Part shown: one piece after another, positions 1 through 7,699 of the stretch
Position numbering within the stretch: the stretch's first letter is position 1
Layout of the letters: every line of letters starts with the position of its first letter
DNA from: Bacteroidia bacterium Ga0077558
Lineage (GTDB): Bacteria > Bacteroidota > Bacteroidia > Chitinophagales > Chitinophagaceae
Length of the DNA stretch: 41,667 nucleotides
NCBI GenBank assembly: GCA_001464625.1
Contig: LNFJ01000083.1
Coordinates: 1-41,667, forward strand
Direction of reading: 5' to 3'
The notes under the pieces: generated by a model
What the model was told of the DNA's origin: nothing
The model's database searches: none
Seen by the model: only the letters and a program-made list of their open reading frames with translations
Made by a program: the position numbers and the translations under genes

Positions 1-192
1 GGCGAAAAATTTGCCAAGGAAGATAGTATGAGCCCTTTTGCAGGCATGTGGCTCGCAACCTTTATACTACTTCCTATCGCCTTTTTTCTTATTTATAAAG
101 CCATGCATGACTCACAACTTTTTAATAAAGAGTTTTATTCAAAAATTTTCAGAGTTATCCGAAATTTTATTGGAGTTAAAAAAACAAAGTAA
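1..192 (+). CDS. LptF/LptG (YjgP/YjgQ) family permease, C-terminal fragment
   Basis: Open from the first base of the window, so only the last 63 codons are present. The fragment contains a hydrophobic segment with the sequence SPFAGMW, then a helix ending IYKAMHDSQLFN, and a short basic tail. This resembles the final transmembrane helix of Bacteroidota LptF/LptG permeases, the inner-membrane partners of the LptB ATPase that extract lipopolysaccharide and pass it to the periplasmic bridge. The next gene starts 83 bases downstream. With so little of the protein visible, LptF and LptG cannot be told apart, and the family call rests on the closing motif alone. Confidence 0.65.
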   Translation, partial: GEKFAKEDSMSPFAGMWLATFILLPIAFFLIYKAMHDSQLFNKEFYSKIFRVIRNFIGVKKTK

Positions 193-275
193 ATTTTCAA
201 TACACTATAAATTAATTCGGTATCTAAGTAAGTTGGTATTATTTATTACATTCGGGATTCTAAAAGCCAGGTTTT

Positions 276-1037
276 ATGAGAGTTTACTTATGTGTATTAA
301 GCATTATTTTTTTCGGGTGCAACTCTTCTACTAATAAGGATTCCCAAGCTGGGGAAAGTTCAGAGAATGTTGTTTCTAACGCTGATTTTATGAAACCACA
401 AAAAATTAGTTTCCAAGAGTTGCCTTCAGCAATAACTGTAGTAGGAACTTTCAACGAAGCATGGAAATGGACAGATAGTTTGGGAGAGAATATTTTTGTG
501 TTATCTCATGAAGTAAAAAAGGATGTGCAACCAAAAGAATTTGATGAAGAAGCAGAGTCAGGATTTATATATACAGCACACTATTTATTGAAAGAAGGTA
601 AATACAGGGCTATTAGAACATCTACTGACGATCAGAAATCCTGTTCATTTGATTTGCTTTGTGATTTCATTCCTGGCTCTACTACAATATCAGATTTGGA
701 TAATAACGGGTATGCTGAAATTAAGTATCAGTTTGCGAAGGCTTGCCGGAGTGATGTTTCACCCTCTGCTATGACACTTGTATTAAGGGAGAATGGGAAA
801 AGCTATATGCTTAATGGTACAAGATGGGTTGCATTTGAAGATGGCATGTCATTTAATATTACAGAGGATAATGCTAACCTTGATGGAAACTCGCCATTAA
901 AAGACGAACTCGCAGAAATGGAACGGGCAATGGGCAGATATGAAAGTGAGTATCAGTTTTCAAATGCACCTCCTGCATTTTTAAGTTTTGCCCGTAAGGA
1001 ATGGATTAAATATGCAAAAGAAAATATGGGAGATTGA
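276..1037 (+). CDS. Lipoprotein, M949_RS01915-like surface polysaccharide family
   Basis: 253 residues. A short signal peptide ends in a lipobox (FFGC, Cys15), so this is a predicted lipoprotein. The body has the order ELPSAITVVGTF, EAWKWTDSLGENI, a Cys pair near CSFDLLCDF, DLDNNGYAEIKYQF (an EF-hand-like acidic loop), and ACRSDVSPSAM. This matches my recollection of the Bacteroidota family named after M949_RS01915 of Riemerella, linked there to surface polysaccharide. The biochemical function is unknown. It follows the LptF/G fragment, which fits an envelope role, but the 83-base gap and the own start suggest a separate unit. The family name is from memory and should be treated as moderately certain. 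Confidence 0.6.
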   Translation: MRVYLCVLSIIFFGCNSSTNKDSQAGESSENVVSNADFMKPQKISFQELPSAITVVGTFNEAWKWTDSLGENIFVLSHEVKKDVQPKEFDEEAESGFIYTAHYLLKEGKYRAIRTSTDDQKSCSFDLLCDFIPGSTTISDLDNNGYAEIKYQFAKACRSDVSPSAMTLVLRENGKSYMLNGTRWVAFEDGMSFNITEDNANLDGNSPLKDELAEMERAMGRYESEYQFSNAPPAFLSFARKEWIKYAKENMGD

Positions 1038-1040
1038 CAT

Positions 1041-2027
1041 TTGAATACTGCAAAACAAAATCTCAATGTTCAAAAATGGGTAGCTCTAGTTTCTGTACTA
1101 CTGCTGGTTGTAAAATTCATTGCTTACTATTCAACGTATTCAGTTGCCATTCTCACCGATGCACTTGAGAGTATTGTAAATGTAGCCGCCGGATTTATTG
1201 GTTTATTTAGTTTATTCGTAGCAGCGAAGCCACGGGATATGGATCATCCATACGGACATGGTAAAGCAGAGTTTCTTTCAGCTGCAATTGAAGGAACCTT
1301 AATAGGAAGTGCCGGGGCTATCATATTATATAAAGCCGTTCAGAACTTTATTAATCCGGTTGAACTTCAAAAAATTGATTATGGAATATGGCTGGTAGCA
1401 GCAACAGCAATTGTAAATTATATAATGGGTTTTTTTTGCCTCCGCATTGGAAAGAAGAATGGTTCATTAGCTTTAATGGCAAGCGGCAAGCATTTGCAAA
1501 CAGACACCTGGTCCACTGTGGGCATTGTAATAGGACTTGTTTTGCTTTATTATACAGGATATAAGTGGATTGATAGTACAGTAGCAATTCTATTTGCTTT
1601 TTTTATCATGTACACCGGTTATAAGATTCTTCGTCATTCTATTGCTGGTATTATGGATGAAGCAGATACAAAATTGCTTACAAGAATGGTGACGTTGCTA
1701 AATGCAAACCGCAAGGAGAATTGGGTGGATTTGCATAACCTTCGGGTTATAAAATATGGAAATGTATTGCATGTAGATTGTCACCTCACGGTACCATGGT
1801 ATCTTAATATTCATGAAGGACATCGGGAAGTAGATGCTTTAGCAGCATTAATCAGGAAAGAGTTTGGCGAATCACTTGAATTGTTTGTTCATTCCGACGG
1901 ATGTTTACCTTTTTCTTGCCGAATTTGTGATAAAAGCAATTGTACCGAGAGAAAGAATAATTTTGAACATCGGATTAACTGGACATTAGAAAATGTATCA
2001 CAGAATAAAAAACATGAACTAGTATAA
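1041..2027 (+). CDS. Cation diffusion facilitator (CDF) metal transporter with Cys-rich tail
   Basis: 328 residues, starting at TTG 1041; no ATG lies near enough upstream or downstream to keep the first helix intact. About six membrane helices are visible. CDF hallmarks are Asp40 in TTD-type helix II (TDALES), the HPYGHGKAE loop at 69-77, and His151-x3-Asp155 in helix V, which with Asp40 form the usual metal site; the fourth position is Ser44 rather than Asp. The cytoplasmic C-terminal domain has HVDCHLTVP and then four cysteines (288, 293, 296, 301), a likely extra metal-binding or sensing site. The substrate is probably Zn, Fe or another divalent metal. Only one base separates it from the OsmC gene, so the two are probably co-transcribed. 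Confidence 0.88.
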   Translation: MNTAKQNLNVQKWVALVSVLLLVVKFIAYYSTYSVAILTDALESIVNVAAGFIGLFSLFVAAKPRDMDHPYGHGKAEFLSAAIEGTLIGSAGAIILYKAVQNFINPVELQKIDYGIWLVAATAIVNYIMGFFCLRIGKKNGSLALMASGKHLQTDTWSTVGIVIGLVLLYYTGYKWIDSTVAILFAFFIMYTGYKILRHSIAGIMDEADTKLLTRMVTLLNANRKENWVDLHNLRVIKYGNVLHVDCHLTVPWYLNIHEGHREVDALAALIRKEFGESLELFVHSDGCLPFSCRICDKSNCTERKNNFEHRINWTLENVSQNKKHELV

Positions 2028-2028
2028 T

Positions 2029-2421
2029 ATGAAAACAAATACGACCTGGAAAAAAGATCATGAATTTGAAAGTTTGCATGAGCATAGTTCTATACAATTG
2101 GATGGAAGTCGAAAGAATGGGTTTGGTCCCAAAGCTTTGTTATTAGCAGGACTTGCTGGTTGCTCGGGTATAGATGTGGTTGACATTCTAGGAAAAATGA
2201 AAGTAGCTTTTTCTGATTTCTCTATTGAAACAGAGGCTGAACAAACTGAAGAACATCCTAAAGTTTTTAAAGAAATATTAATTACATATAAAATAAAAAC
2301 ATCACCGGATAACGAGGATAAAGTAAAAAAGGCAATCGATCTGTCGTTGGAAAAATATTGCGGCGTTTCAGCCATGCTGAAAAAGAATTCACCGATCGAT
2401 TATAACTTAGTTATTCAGTAA
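2029..2421 (+). CDS. OsmC/Ohr family protein
   Basis: 130 residues. The OsmC fold is recognised by a first cysteine in LAGCSGIDVVDIL (residue 45) and a second in KYCGVSAML near residue 111, the pair that reduces organic or lipid hydroperoxides in this family. The length is short, typical of the YhfA-like branch rather than true Ohr. It begins one base after the CDF transporter stop and is followed 14 bases later by the Rrf2 regulator, so CDF-OsmC-Rrf2 look like one operon. Its position beside a sulfur cluster suggests a role in thiol or persulfide chemistry, but that is inference; the substrate cannot be read from sequence. Confidence 0.85.
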   Translation: MKTNTTWKKDHEFESLHEHSSIQLDGSRKNGFGPKALLLAGLAGCSGIDVVDILGKMKVAFSDFSIETEAEQTEEHPKVFKEILITYKIKTSPDNEDKVKKAIDLSLEKYCGVSAMLKKNSPIDYNLVIQ

Positions 2422-2435
2422 TTTAGGCGTCAACT

Positions 2436-2843
2436 ATGCTTTCAAAAAAATCACAATATGCTTTTAAGGCACTTGCTTACTTGGCTACTAAGTATAATCA
2501 GGGGCCTGTGCTAATTTCTGAAATTGCTAAAAAGAAAAAAATTCCGTTGAAGTTTTTAGAAAATATTTTGCTGGAATTGAAGAAAGCCGATATTCTTGAT
2601 AGCAAAAAAGGAAAGGGTGGGGGTTATTTTCTTAACAAAAGTCCAGAAAAAGTAAAAATGGCAACGGTGATCCGGCTTATAAATGGCCCGATAGCTATGT
2701 TGCCCTGCGTAAGCCTCTACTTTTATGAGCGATGTAAGAACTGTGATGAAAAGCATTGCGGTTTGCACGACATGATGCTGGAAGTTAGGGATGCAACCTT
2801 GAATATTGTAGAAAACAGAACTCTTAAGGACTTGATTGTCTGA
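2436..2843 (+). CDS. Rrf2-family transcriptional regulator, candidate sulfur regulator
   Basis: 135 residues. An N-terminal winged helix (about 1-65, with KKSQYAFKALAYLA, IPLKFLENILLELKKADIL and the wing GKGGGYFL) marks the Rrf2 family (IscR, CymR, NsrR). Four cysteines follow at 91, 100, 103 and 108 (C-x8-C-x2-C-x4-C), then HDMMLEVRDA and a C-terminal helix. Rrf2 proteins with such a cluster often bind an Fe-S centre, though the spacing differs from IscR (Cys92, 98, 104), so another metal or thiol switch is possible. It lies just upstream of the first AGTCTA-N9-TAGRCT site and of the cysteine biosynthesis genes, making a CymR-like role (repression when cysteine is plentiful) the best guess. 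Family assignment is firm; the regulon is inferred. Confidence 0.9.
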   Translation: MLSKKSQYAFKALAYLATKYNQGPVLISEIAKKKKIPLKFLENILLELKKADILDSKKGKGGGYFLNKSPEKVKMATVIRLINGPIAMLPCVSLYFYERCKNCDEKHCGLHDMMLEVRDATLNIVENRTLKDLIV

Positions 2844-2884
2844 CTTATACTTTAGCGAACAGTTGTTTGCGTAAATCATCATAA

Positions 2885-2917
2885 AAATAGTCTATCGTCT
2901 TGGTAGGCTATTTTTTT
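2885..2917 (+). terminator. Hairpin plus T-run after the Rrf2 gene, overlapping an operator
   Basis: A 10-bp stem (2885-2894 with 2904-2913, one G-T pair) and 9-base loop, followed by Ts to 2917. It could end the CDF-OsmC-Rrf2 transcript. The same bases contain the first AGTCTA-N9-TAGGCT operator copy, so the structure may serve both purposes or only the latter. Confidence 0.45.
2889..2909 (+). promoter_or_regulatory. Operator copy 1 (peroxiredoxin-cysH promoter)
   Basis: AGTCTA, nine bases, TAGGCT: one mismatch from the perfect inverted repeat found before cysD. The bases TTG at 2900-2902 inside the spacer are the likely -33 element, so a bound repressor would block RNA polymerase. The same motif occurs at four other places, all by sulfur genes. 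Confidence 0.7.
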
Positions 2918-2930
2918 ACCCCTATTTTTG
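2900..2930 (+). promoter_or_regulatory. Bacteroidota-type promoter of peroxiredoxin-cysH
   Basis: TTG at 2900-2902, 20 bases, then TATTTTTG at 2923-2930, a full match to the phylum's TAnnTTTG -7 box. The start of transcription would fall near 2936, inside the second operator copy and only about 15-20 bases before the start codon. Confidence 0.75.
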
Positions 2931-2931
2931 C

Positions 2932-2952
2932 AGTCTACTAAAATTATATACT
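2932..2952 (+). promoter_or_regulatory. Operator copy 2, directly before the peroxiredoxin start codon
   Basis: AGTCTA, nine bases, TATACT: one mismatch from the perfect repeat. It spans the probable transcription start and ends at the base before ATG 2953. Two copies upstream of one gene repeats the arrangement seen at the TonB receptor. Confidence 0.6.
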
Positions 2953-3588
2953 ATGTCGTTACGACTGGGAGATACAGCGCCAAATTTTACCGCACAAACA
3001 ACGGAAGGAGAAATAAATTTCTACGATTTTATAGGCAATGGCTGGGCGATATTATTTTCTCATCCTGCCGACTTTACACCTGTTTGTACCACGGAGCTTG
3101 GTAAGACAGCTTTATTGCAGGAAGAATTTGCAAAACGCAATGTAAAAGTATTGGCTGTAAGTATTGATCCGTTAGATAAACATTTTGAGTGGAGAAAAGA
3201 TATCAATGAAACACAGCATTGTACGGTAGGGTTCCCAATTATTGCGGATGCAGATAGGAATGTGGCAACACTATATGATATGATTCATCCAAATGCATCA
3301 GCTACTGCAACAGTTCGTTCGCTTTTTGTGATCGGACCAGATAAATTAGTAAAATTGATGATTATCTATCCTGCATCAACAGGAAGAAATTTTTATGAAG
3401 TATTACGGGTTGTTGATTCGTTGCAATTAACAGCTGGGTTTAGTGTGGCTACCCCGGCCGATTGGAAATCTGGCGAAGATGTAATTGTAGTACCGGCAGT
3501 TTCTACCGAAGATGCGATCAAGAAATTTCCAAAAGGGGTTAAAGTTGTAAAGCCCTACTTACGTTATACACCACAGCCAAATTTATAA
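2953..3588 (+). CDS. 1-Cys peroxiredoxin (Prx6 family)
   Basis: 211 residues. The thioredoxin-fold peroxidase signature PADFTPVC puts the peroxidatic cysteine at residue 45, with Pro38 and Thr42 as the usual partners. The long C-terminal domain (about 150-211, with ATPADWKSGEDVIVVP and KGVKVVKPYLRYTPQP) is diagnostic of the Prx6 group, and length is normal for it. A second Cys at 90 is not in a classical resolving position. It reduces hydroperoxides using a cellular thiol donor. Its stop codon overlaps the cysH start (TAATG), so the two are translationally coupled and share the operator-controlled promoter. A role in protecting the Fe-S reductase or disposing of sulfur-linked peroxides is inference. 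Confidence 0.92.
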   Translation: MSLRLGDTAPNFTAQTTEGEINFYDFIGNGWAILFSHPADFTPVCTTELGKTALLQEEFAKRNVKVLAVSIDPLDKHFEWRKDINETQHCTVGFPIIADADRNVATLYDMIHPNASATATVRSLFVIGPDKLVKLMIIYPASTGRNFYEVLRVVDSLQLTAGFSVATPADWKSGEDVIVVPAVSTEDAIKKFPKGVKVVKPYLRYTPQPNL

Positions 3589-4298
3589 TGCTGAGTCCTG
3601 GACAAATACAACAAATTGAAGAAAGTACAGTTCCGGAAGCAATTGGGTTAGTTACTCAGTTGTTTTCAGAAGGCGTAGTATTTTCTTCGTCATTAGGCCA
3701 GGAAGACCAGGTCCTTACAGACATTATTTTTAAAAATAACCTGCCGGTAAAAATCTTTACCATTGACACCGGAAGATTATTTAGTGAAACATATGAGTTG
3801 CTCGACAGAACAACGGCTCGCTATAAAAAAAACATCGATGTGTTTTTTCCTGAAGCTACAGCTGTAGAGCAGTTTGTAAATGCAAAGGGAATAAATAGCT
3901 TTTATGATACGGTTGACAACAGAAAAGAATGTTGTTTTATCAGAAAAGTAAAACCTTTGAACAGGGCATTAAAAGGAGCCAAAGTTTGGATAACAGGATT
4001 AAGAGCTGAGCAATCGGGTAACAGAGAGCAAATGCCAATGATAGAATGGTCGGATGAAAAACAGTTGTACAAATTCAATCCGCTTATACGGTGGAGCTAT
4101 GAGGATATGATGGAGTACATTAAACAACATAATGTGCCATACAATCATTTGCATGATAAAGGTTTTATAAGTATTGGATGTGCGCCATGTACAAGAGCCA
4201 TTGAACCGGGTGAAGATGCCAGAGCAGGCCGATGGTGGTGGGAAACATCGCAAAAAGAATGCGGATTACATGAAAGTGTAACGAAAGTAGTAGTGTAA
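3588..4298 (+). CDS. cysH: Assimilatory adenylyl-sulfate (APS/PAPS) reductase
   Basis: 236 residues of the CysH family, which reduces activated sulfate to sulfite. SSSLGQEDQVL near residue 33 is the nucleotide-binding loop. Cysteines 115-116 (KECCFIRKVKPL) and 198/201 (CAPCTRAI) are the four [4Fe-4S] ligands that mark the APS-using branch, and Cys225 in KECGLH is the catalytic thiol that forms the thiosulfonate intermediate. The presence of the cluster ligands favours APS over PAPS, consistent with the absence of an APS kinase (cysC) gene or domain nearby. The start overlaps the peroxiredoxin stop by one base. Electrons should come from thioredoxin; the next step, sulfite reductase, is not in the window. 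Confidence 0.93.
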   Translation: MLSPGQIQQIEESTVPEAIGLVTQLFSEGVVFSSSLGQEDQVLTDIIFKNNLPVKIFTIDTGRLFSETYELLDRTTARYKKNIDVFFPEATAVEQFVNAKGINSFYDTVDNRKECCFIRKVKPLNRALKGAKVWITGLRAEQSGNREQMPMIEWSDEKQLYKFNPLIRWSYEDMMEYIKQHNVPYNHLHDKGFISIGCAPCTRAIEPGEDARAGRWWWETSQKECGLHESVTKVVV

Positions 4299-4304
4299 AT
4301 TTTT

Positions 4305-4337
4305 TTGAGCAATAAGTCTACTGTTAAAGTAGACTTG
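4305..4337 (+). promoter_or_regulatory. Possible promoter before cysD
   Basis: TTG at 4305-4307 and TAGACTTG at 4330-4337 (one mismatch from TAnnTTTG) with a 22-base gap, slightly long. The -7 box would lie in the right arm of the operator. Weak on its own, but supported by the perfect operator at the same place. Confidence 0.4.
4314..4336 (+). promoter_or_regulatory. Operator copy 3, perfect inverted repeat before cysD
   Basis: The arms AAGTCTACT (4314-4322) and AGTAGACTT (4328-4336) are perfectly complementary around a 5-base centre; the core is AGTCTA-N9-TAGACT at 4315-4335. No T-run follows, which argues against a terminator. It sits 17 bases before the cysD start and is the best copy in the window. 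Confidence 0.75.
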
Positions 4338-4352
4338 TAAGAAAATATTATT

Positions 4353-5261
4353 ATGAGTAACTATCATTTGAATTACCTCGAGGAGCTGGAGGCTGAGAGT
4401 ATTTATATATTCCGGGAAGTAGCGGCGCAATTTGAACGTCCTGCTTTATTGTTTAGTGGAGGTAAAGATTCCATTACCCTGGTTCATCTCGCCAAAAAAG
4501 CATTTGCGCCGGGAAAAATCCCTTTTCCATTAGTACATATTGATACCGGGCATAATTTTCCTGAAGCTTTGGCATTTCGGGATCAATTAGCAAACGAAGT
4601 AAATACAACATTGACGGTGCGGAAAGTGGAAGACACCATTAAGCAAAGAAGTCTTACCGAACCTAAAGGAAAATTTCCGAGCCGCAACTGGTTACAAACT
4701 TATACGCTTCTGGATACCATTGAAGAATTCAAATTTGATTGCTGCATTGGTGGTGCAAGAAGGGATGAAGAAAAAGCAAGGGCCAAAGAAAGAATTTTTT
4801 CGGTGCGGGATGAATTTGGACAATGGAATCCCAAATTGCAACGACCTGAGTTATGGAATATTTATAATGGTCGAATTCACAAGGGAGAAAATGTAAGAGT
4901 GTTCCCCATCAGCAACTGGACAGAACTTGACATTTGGAATTACATACGAAAAGAAAATATTGGCTTGCCTTCTATTTATTTTTCGCATGAAAGAGAAGTA
5001 ATAGAGCATGAAGGGCAGTTGGTAGCAATGAGTGAGTATGTGCAACCGGGAGCTGAAGATGTGATCACTACAAAGAAAGTTCGTTACCGTACCGTTGGTG
5101 ATATGACTTGTACGGCAGCCGTGGAGTCAACCGCTTCTACATTGGATGAAGTGATCAACGAAATAATTTCTACTAAAATAAGTGAACGAGGAGAAACAAG
5201 AATTGATGATCGGGTTACAGAAGCAGCGATGGAAGACAGGAAGAAGAATGGATATTTCTAG
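4353..5261 (+). CDS. cysD: Sulfate adenylyltransferase subunit 2
   Basis: 302 residues, the normal length for CysD. The PP-loop SGGKDS at 35-40 holds ATP; HIDTGHNFPE and GGARRDEEKARAKERIFS are family signatures. With CysN it makes APS from sulfate and ATP, the first step of sulfate assimilation. It starts 54 bases after cysH behind the perfect operator copy, so it can probably be transcribed independently. The 126-base gap to cysN holds a repeat element rather than a clear terminator. Both subunits are intact. Confidence 0.96.
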   Translation: MSNYHLNYLEELEAESIYIFREVAAQFERPALLFSGGKDSITLVHLAKKAFAPGKIPFPLVHIDTGHNFPEALAFRDQLANEVNTTLTVRKVEDTIKQRSLTEPKGKFPSRNWLQTYTLLDTIEEFKFDCCIGGARRDEEKARAKERIFSVRDEFGQWNPKLQRPELWNIYNGRIHKGENVRVFPISNWTELDIWNYIRKENIGLPSIYFSHEREVIEHEGQLVAMSEYVQPGAEDVITTKKVRYRTVGDMTCTAAVESTASTLDEVINEIISTKISERGETRIDDRVTEAAMEDRKKNGYF

Positions 5262-5387
5262 AGAAGTCGGAAAGACGGTAAGCCAGAAAGTCCCAAAGAA
5301 AATTCTGTAATTGTAAAGCATATTTAGCTATTCGAAATATCACTTCCGACTTCCGGTCTCCCGGACTTTCGGACTAAAAATAACACA
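5262..5387. repeat. Intergenic inverted-repeat element (GGTCTCCCG family), copy 1
   Basis: The cysD-cysN gap holds a left part rich in GAAGTCGGAAAGAC and AGAAAGTCC and a right part (5346-5375) ending in CCGGTCTCCCGGACTTTC and GGACT, roughly the reverse complement of the left. A closely related right end occurs at 39737-39760 between nuoH and nuoI. Both copies sit inside operons. No coding or mobile-element gene is present. Confidence 0.6.
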
Positions 5388-6629
5388 ATGGATTTACTAA
5401 GATTTATAACTGCAGGTAGTGTTGATGATGGAAAAAGCACATTGATCGGTCGTTTATTATACGATAGTAAAAATATTTTGATCGATCAGTTGGAGGCGTT
5501 GGAAAAATCAACCAAGAATAGAACAGATGGTTCTGTTGACCTTGCTTTATTGACTGACGGATTAAGAGCCGAAAGAGAGCAAGGAATTACAATAGATGTG
5601 GCGTACCGCTATTTTACTACACCAAAAAGAAAGTTTATCATAGCTGATGCACCAGGCCATGTGCAGTACACCAGGAATATGATTACAGGTGCATCGAATG
5701 CCAATCTTATTATTATACTGGTTGATGCTAGACAAGGTGTGGTGGAGCAAACCCGCCGCCATTCTATCATCGCATCGTTATTAAAAATACCACATGTGGT
5801 TGTAGCTATTAATAAAATGGATCTGGTAGAGTATTCAGAAGATGTGTACAATAATATTGTTATTGATTATGTGGAAGTCGCCAAACAATTAGGATTGAAT
5901 GATGTGACCTATATTCCGATCAGTGCATTGAATGGAGATAATATCGTTGATAAATCAACAGTAATTGATTGGTACGATGGCAAACCCTTACTTGAATTGC
6001 TGGAAGAAGTAGAAATTGATAACGATATTAATTTAACGGATGCCCGATTCCAGGTGCAATTAGTTATTCGTCCGCAAACTGATGACTTACATGACTACCG
6101 TGGCTACGCAGGTAAAGTAATTAGTGGAATTTATAAGAAGGGAGACAAGGTAACTGTATTGCCAACTGGAATTGAGACGACAATCAGCAAATTAGAAGTG
6201 GGTGGGGAGGAAGTTGATGTAGTATTCGCTCCGCAAAGTGCAGTAGTTCAACTAGCAGATGATATTGATATAAGCAGGGGCGATGCAATAGCTAAAATTG
6301 ATAATCAACCACAGGTGAGCAATGAACTGGAAGTATTGCTTTGCTGGTTAGACGATAAGCCGCTGGTGCCGGGAAATAAATATTACCTCCAACACAATAG
6401 TCGCCTGGTAAGAGCAGTAGTGAAGCAAATTGATTATAAACTGGACGTAAACAGTTTGCAACAACAACCAGTTGAGGGAAATGTAAAACTGAATGAAGTG
6501 GTAAAAGCTACGATTAGGACGGCCTCTCCAATTGTATATGATTCATTCCATAAATTAAATGTAAATGGTAGTGCCATTTTGATTGATGAAACAAGTAATG
6601 CTACCGTAGCTGCTGTATTGATACAATAA
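5388..6629 (+). CDS. cysN: Sulfate adenylyltransferase subunit 1 (GTPase)
   Basis: 413 residues. GTPase motifs: GSVDDGKS at 10-17 (P-loop), DAPGH at 87-91 (G3) and NKMD at 142-145 (G4), followed by two beta-barrel domains as in EF-Tu-like proteins. GTP hydrolysis by CysN drives APS formation by CysD. It ends without a fused CysC kinase domain, which agrees with the APS-type CysH upstream. The TauE/SafE permease gene begins five bases after the stop, so the two are co-transcribed. Length and motifs indicate a complete enzyme. Confidence 0.96.
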   Translation: MDLLRFITAGSVDDGKSTLIGRLLYDSKNILIDQLEALEKSTKNRTDGSVDLALLTDGLRAEREQGITIDVAYRYFTTPKRKFIIADAPGHVQYTRNMITGASNANLIIILVDARQGVVEQTRRHSIIASLLKIPHVVVAINKMDLVEYSEDVYNNIVIDYVEVAKQLGLNDVTYIPISALNGDNIVDKSTVIDWYDGKPLLELLEEVEIDNDINLTDARFQVQLVIRPQTDDLHDYRGYAGKVISGIYKKGDKVTVLPTGIETTISKLEVGGEEVDVVFAPQSAVVQLADDIDISRGDAIAKIDNQPQVSNELEVLLCWLDDKPLVPGNKYYLQHNSRLVRAVVKQIDYKLDVNSLQQQPVEGNVKLNEVVKATIRTASPIVYDSFHKLNVNGSAILIDETSNATVAAVLIQ

Positions 6630-6634
6630 TTACT

Positions 6635-7666
6635 ATGATTTATCCCGGTAAAGAATTAAATGGGCTTTCGGCAATTAATAAAGTTTTGTCAACGGAGAAT
6701 CCGGGTGATAGTGACGATGTAATTGCAGATGCAGCAATTGAGACCGATGATATTGGTTTGCCGGACGAGATTCATGGCAATATTCATAATGAAAGAAAGT
6801 GGAAGCGGATTGCAACTGTTTCATTAATTCTTTTTGCATTAATGATTATTGGTTTTTTTGTTTTGGAGTACGTTGGTTATGCAAGCCTCGCTTCCCTTGT
6901 TAAATCAGTTCAGTCAAATATTGACAGTTCTTTTTATCTGTTTATGGTAGCCGGATTTATCGCACAATTGGTAGATGGTGCGGTTGGAATGGGCTATGGA
7001 GTTACCAGCACAAGTTTGTTGATGAGTATGGGAGTAAACCCTGCTGCAATTAGTGGAAGTGTACACACAGCTGAAATTTTTAGTAGTGCAGCTAGTGGTT
7101 ATAGTCATTATAAATTCGGTAATGTAAATAAGAAGCTTTTCAAAGTATTAGTGATACCCGGAGTACTTGGAGCAATTGCTGGTGCCGGTGCCTTGGTGTG
7201 GGCCGGAGAAAAATATGCAGGGTTTATAAAACCGGTATTAGGAGTTTATTGTTTAATACTGGGTGTGCGGATTTTGTACCAGGCATATAAGAAAGGCAAA
7301 AAGATAAAAAAAGTAAAACGGGCAGGTTGGCTAGCCGGTGCAGGAGGTTTTCTGGATAGTTTTGGTGGTGGCGGTTGGGGTCCTTTAGTTACCAGTACTT
7401 TAATTGCAAAGGGAAGAAGTCCCCAGTATGTTATTGGCAGTGTAAGTTTGAGTGAGTTTTTTGTAACGTTTGCAAGTGCTATGTCATTTTTTATGTTCAT
7501 TGGCATTACGCATTGGCAGATAATTGCGGGTTTAATGATAGGAGGAGCAATTGCTGCCCCAATAGCAGCCAAACTTGCAGGAAAGTTACCCTTGCGAACA
7601 ATGCTTATATGTGTAGGATTAATGGTAATCATATGGAGTCTACGTATAATTATAAAAGCAATCTAG
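6635..7666 (+). CDS. TauE/SafE family permease, candidate sulfate or sulfite transporter
   Basis: 343 residues. An N-terminal cytoplasmic stretch of about 55 mostly acidic residues precedes about eight membrane helices in two repeats. Family motifs include AQLVDGAVGMGYGVTS (about 110-125) and GFLDSFGGGGWGP (about 240-253), the paired inverted-repeat loops of TauE/SafE proteins. Members move sulfite, sulfoacetate or other organosulfur anions, and some act in sulfate uptake. Here it directly follows cysN by five bases, and no SulP or CysTWA importer is seen, so sulfate import is a reasonable guess, with sulfite export the alternative. The long N-terminal extension is a distinguishing feature. 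The direction of transport cannot be decided from sequence. Confidence 0.88.
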   Translation: MIYPGKELNGLSAINKVLSTENPGDSDDVIADAAIETDDIGLPDEIHGNIHNERKWKRIATVSLILFALMIIGFFVLEYVGYASLASLVKSVQSNIDSSFYLFMVAGFIAQLVDGAVGMGYGVTSTSLLMSMGVNPAAISGSVHTAEIFSSAASGYSHYKFGNVNKKLFKVLVIPGVLGAIAGAGALVWAGEKYAGFIKPVLGVYCLILGVRILYQAYKKGKKIKKVKRAGWLAGAGGFLDSFGGGGWGPLVTSTLIAKGRSPQYVIGSVSLSEFFVTFASAMSFFMFIGITHWQIIAGLMIGGAIAAPIAAKLAGKLPLRTMLICVGLMVIIWSLRIIIKAI

Positions 7667-7678
7667 TTTTTAATTATT

Positions 7679-7699
7679 AGTCTATAAATTTGGTAGAGT
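7679..7699 (+). promoter_or_regulatory. Operator copy 4 (leader ORF/TonB receptor promoter)
   Basis: AGTCTA, nine bases, TAGAGT. The arms extend outward to TTATTAGTCTA (7674-7684) and TAGAGTAATAA (7694-7704), 11 bp with one mismatch. The -33 TTG (7690-7692) lies in the spacer at the same offset from AGTCTA (11 bases) as in copy 1. Confidence 0.72.

Noticed and set aside
4314..4336. Terminator after cysH
   Set aside because: The palindrome is not followed by a T-run, and its core recurs with fixed spacing at other sulfur promoters, so an operator fits better.
7637..7658. Further AGTCTA operator copy inside the TauE/SafE gene
   Set aside because: Only the left half-site is present; the bases nine positions later do not match TAGACT.
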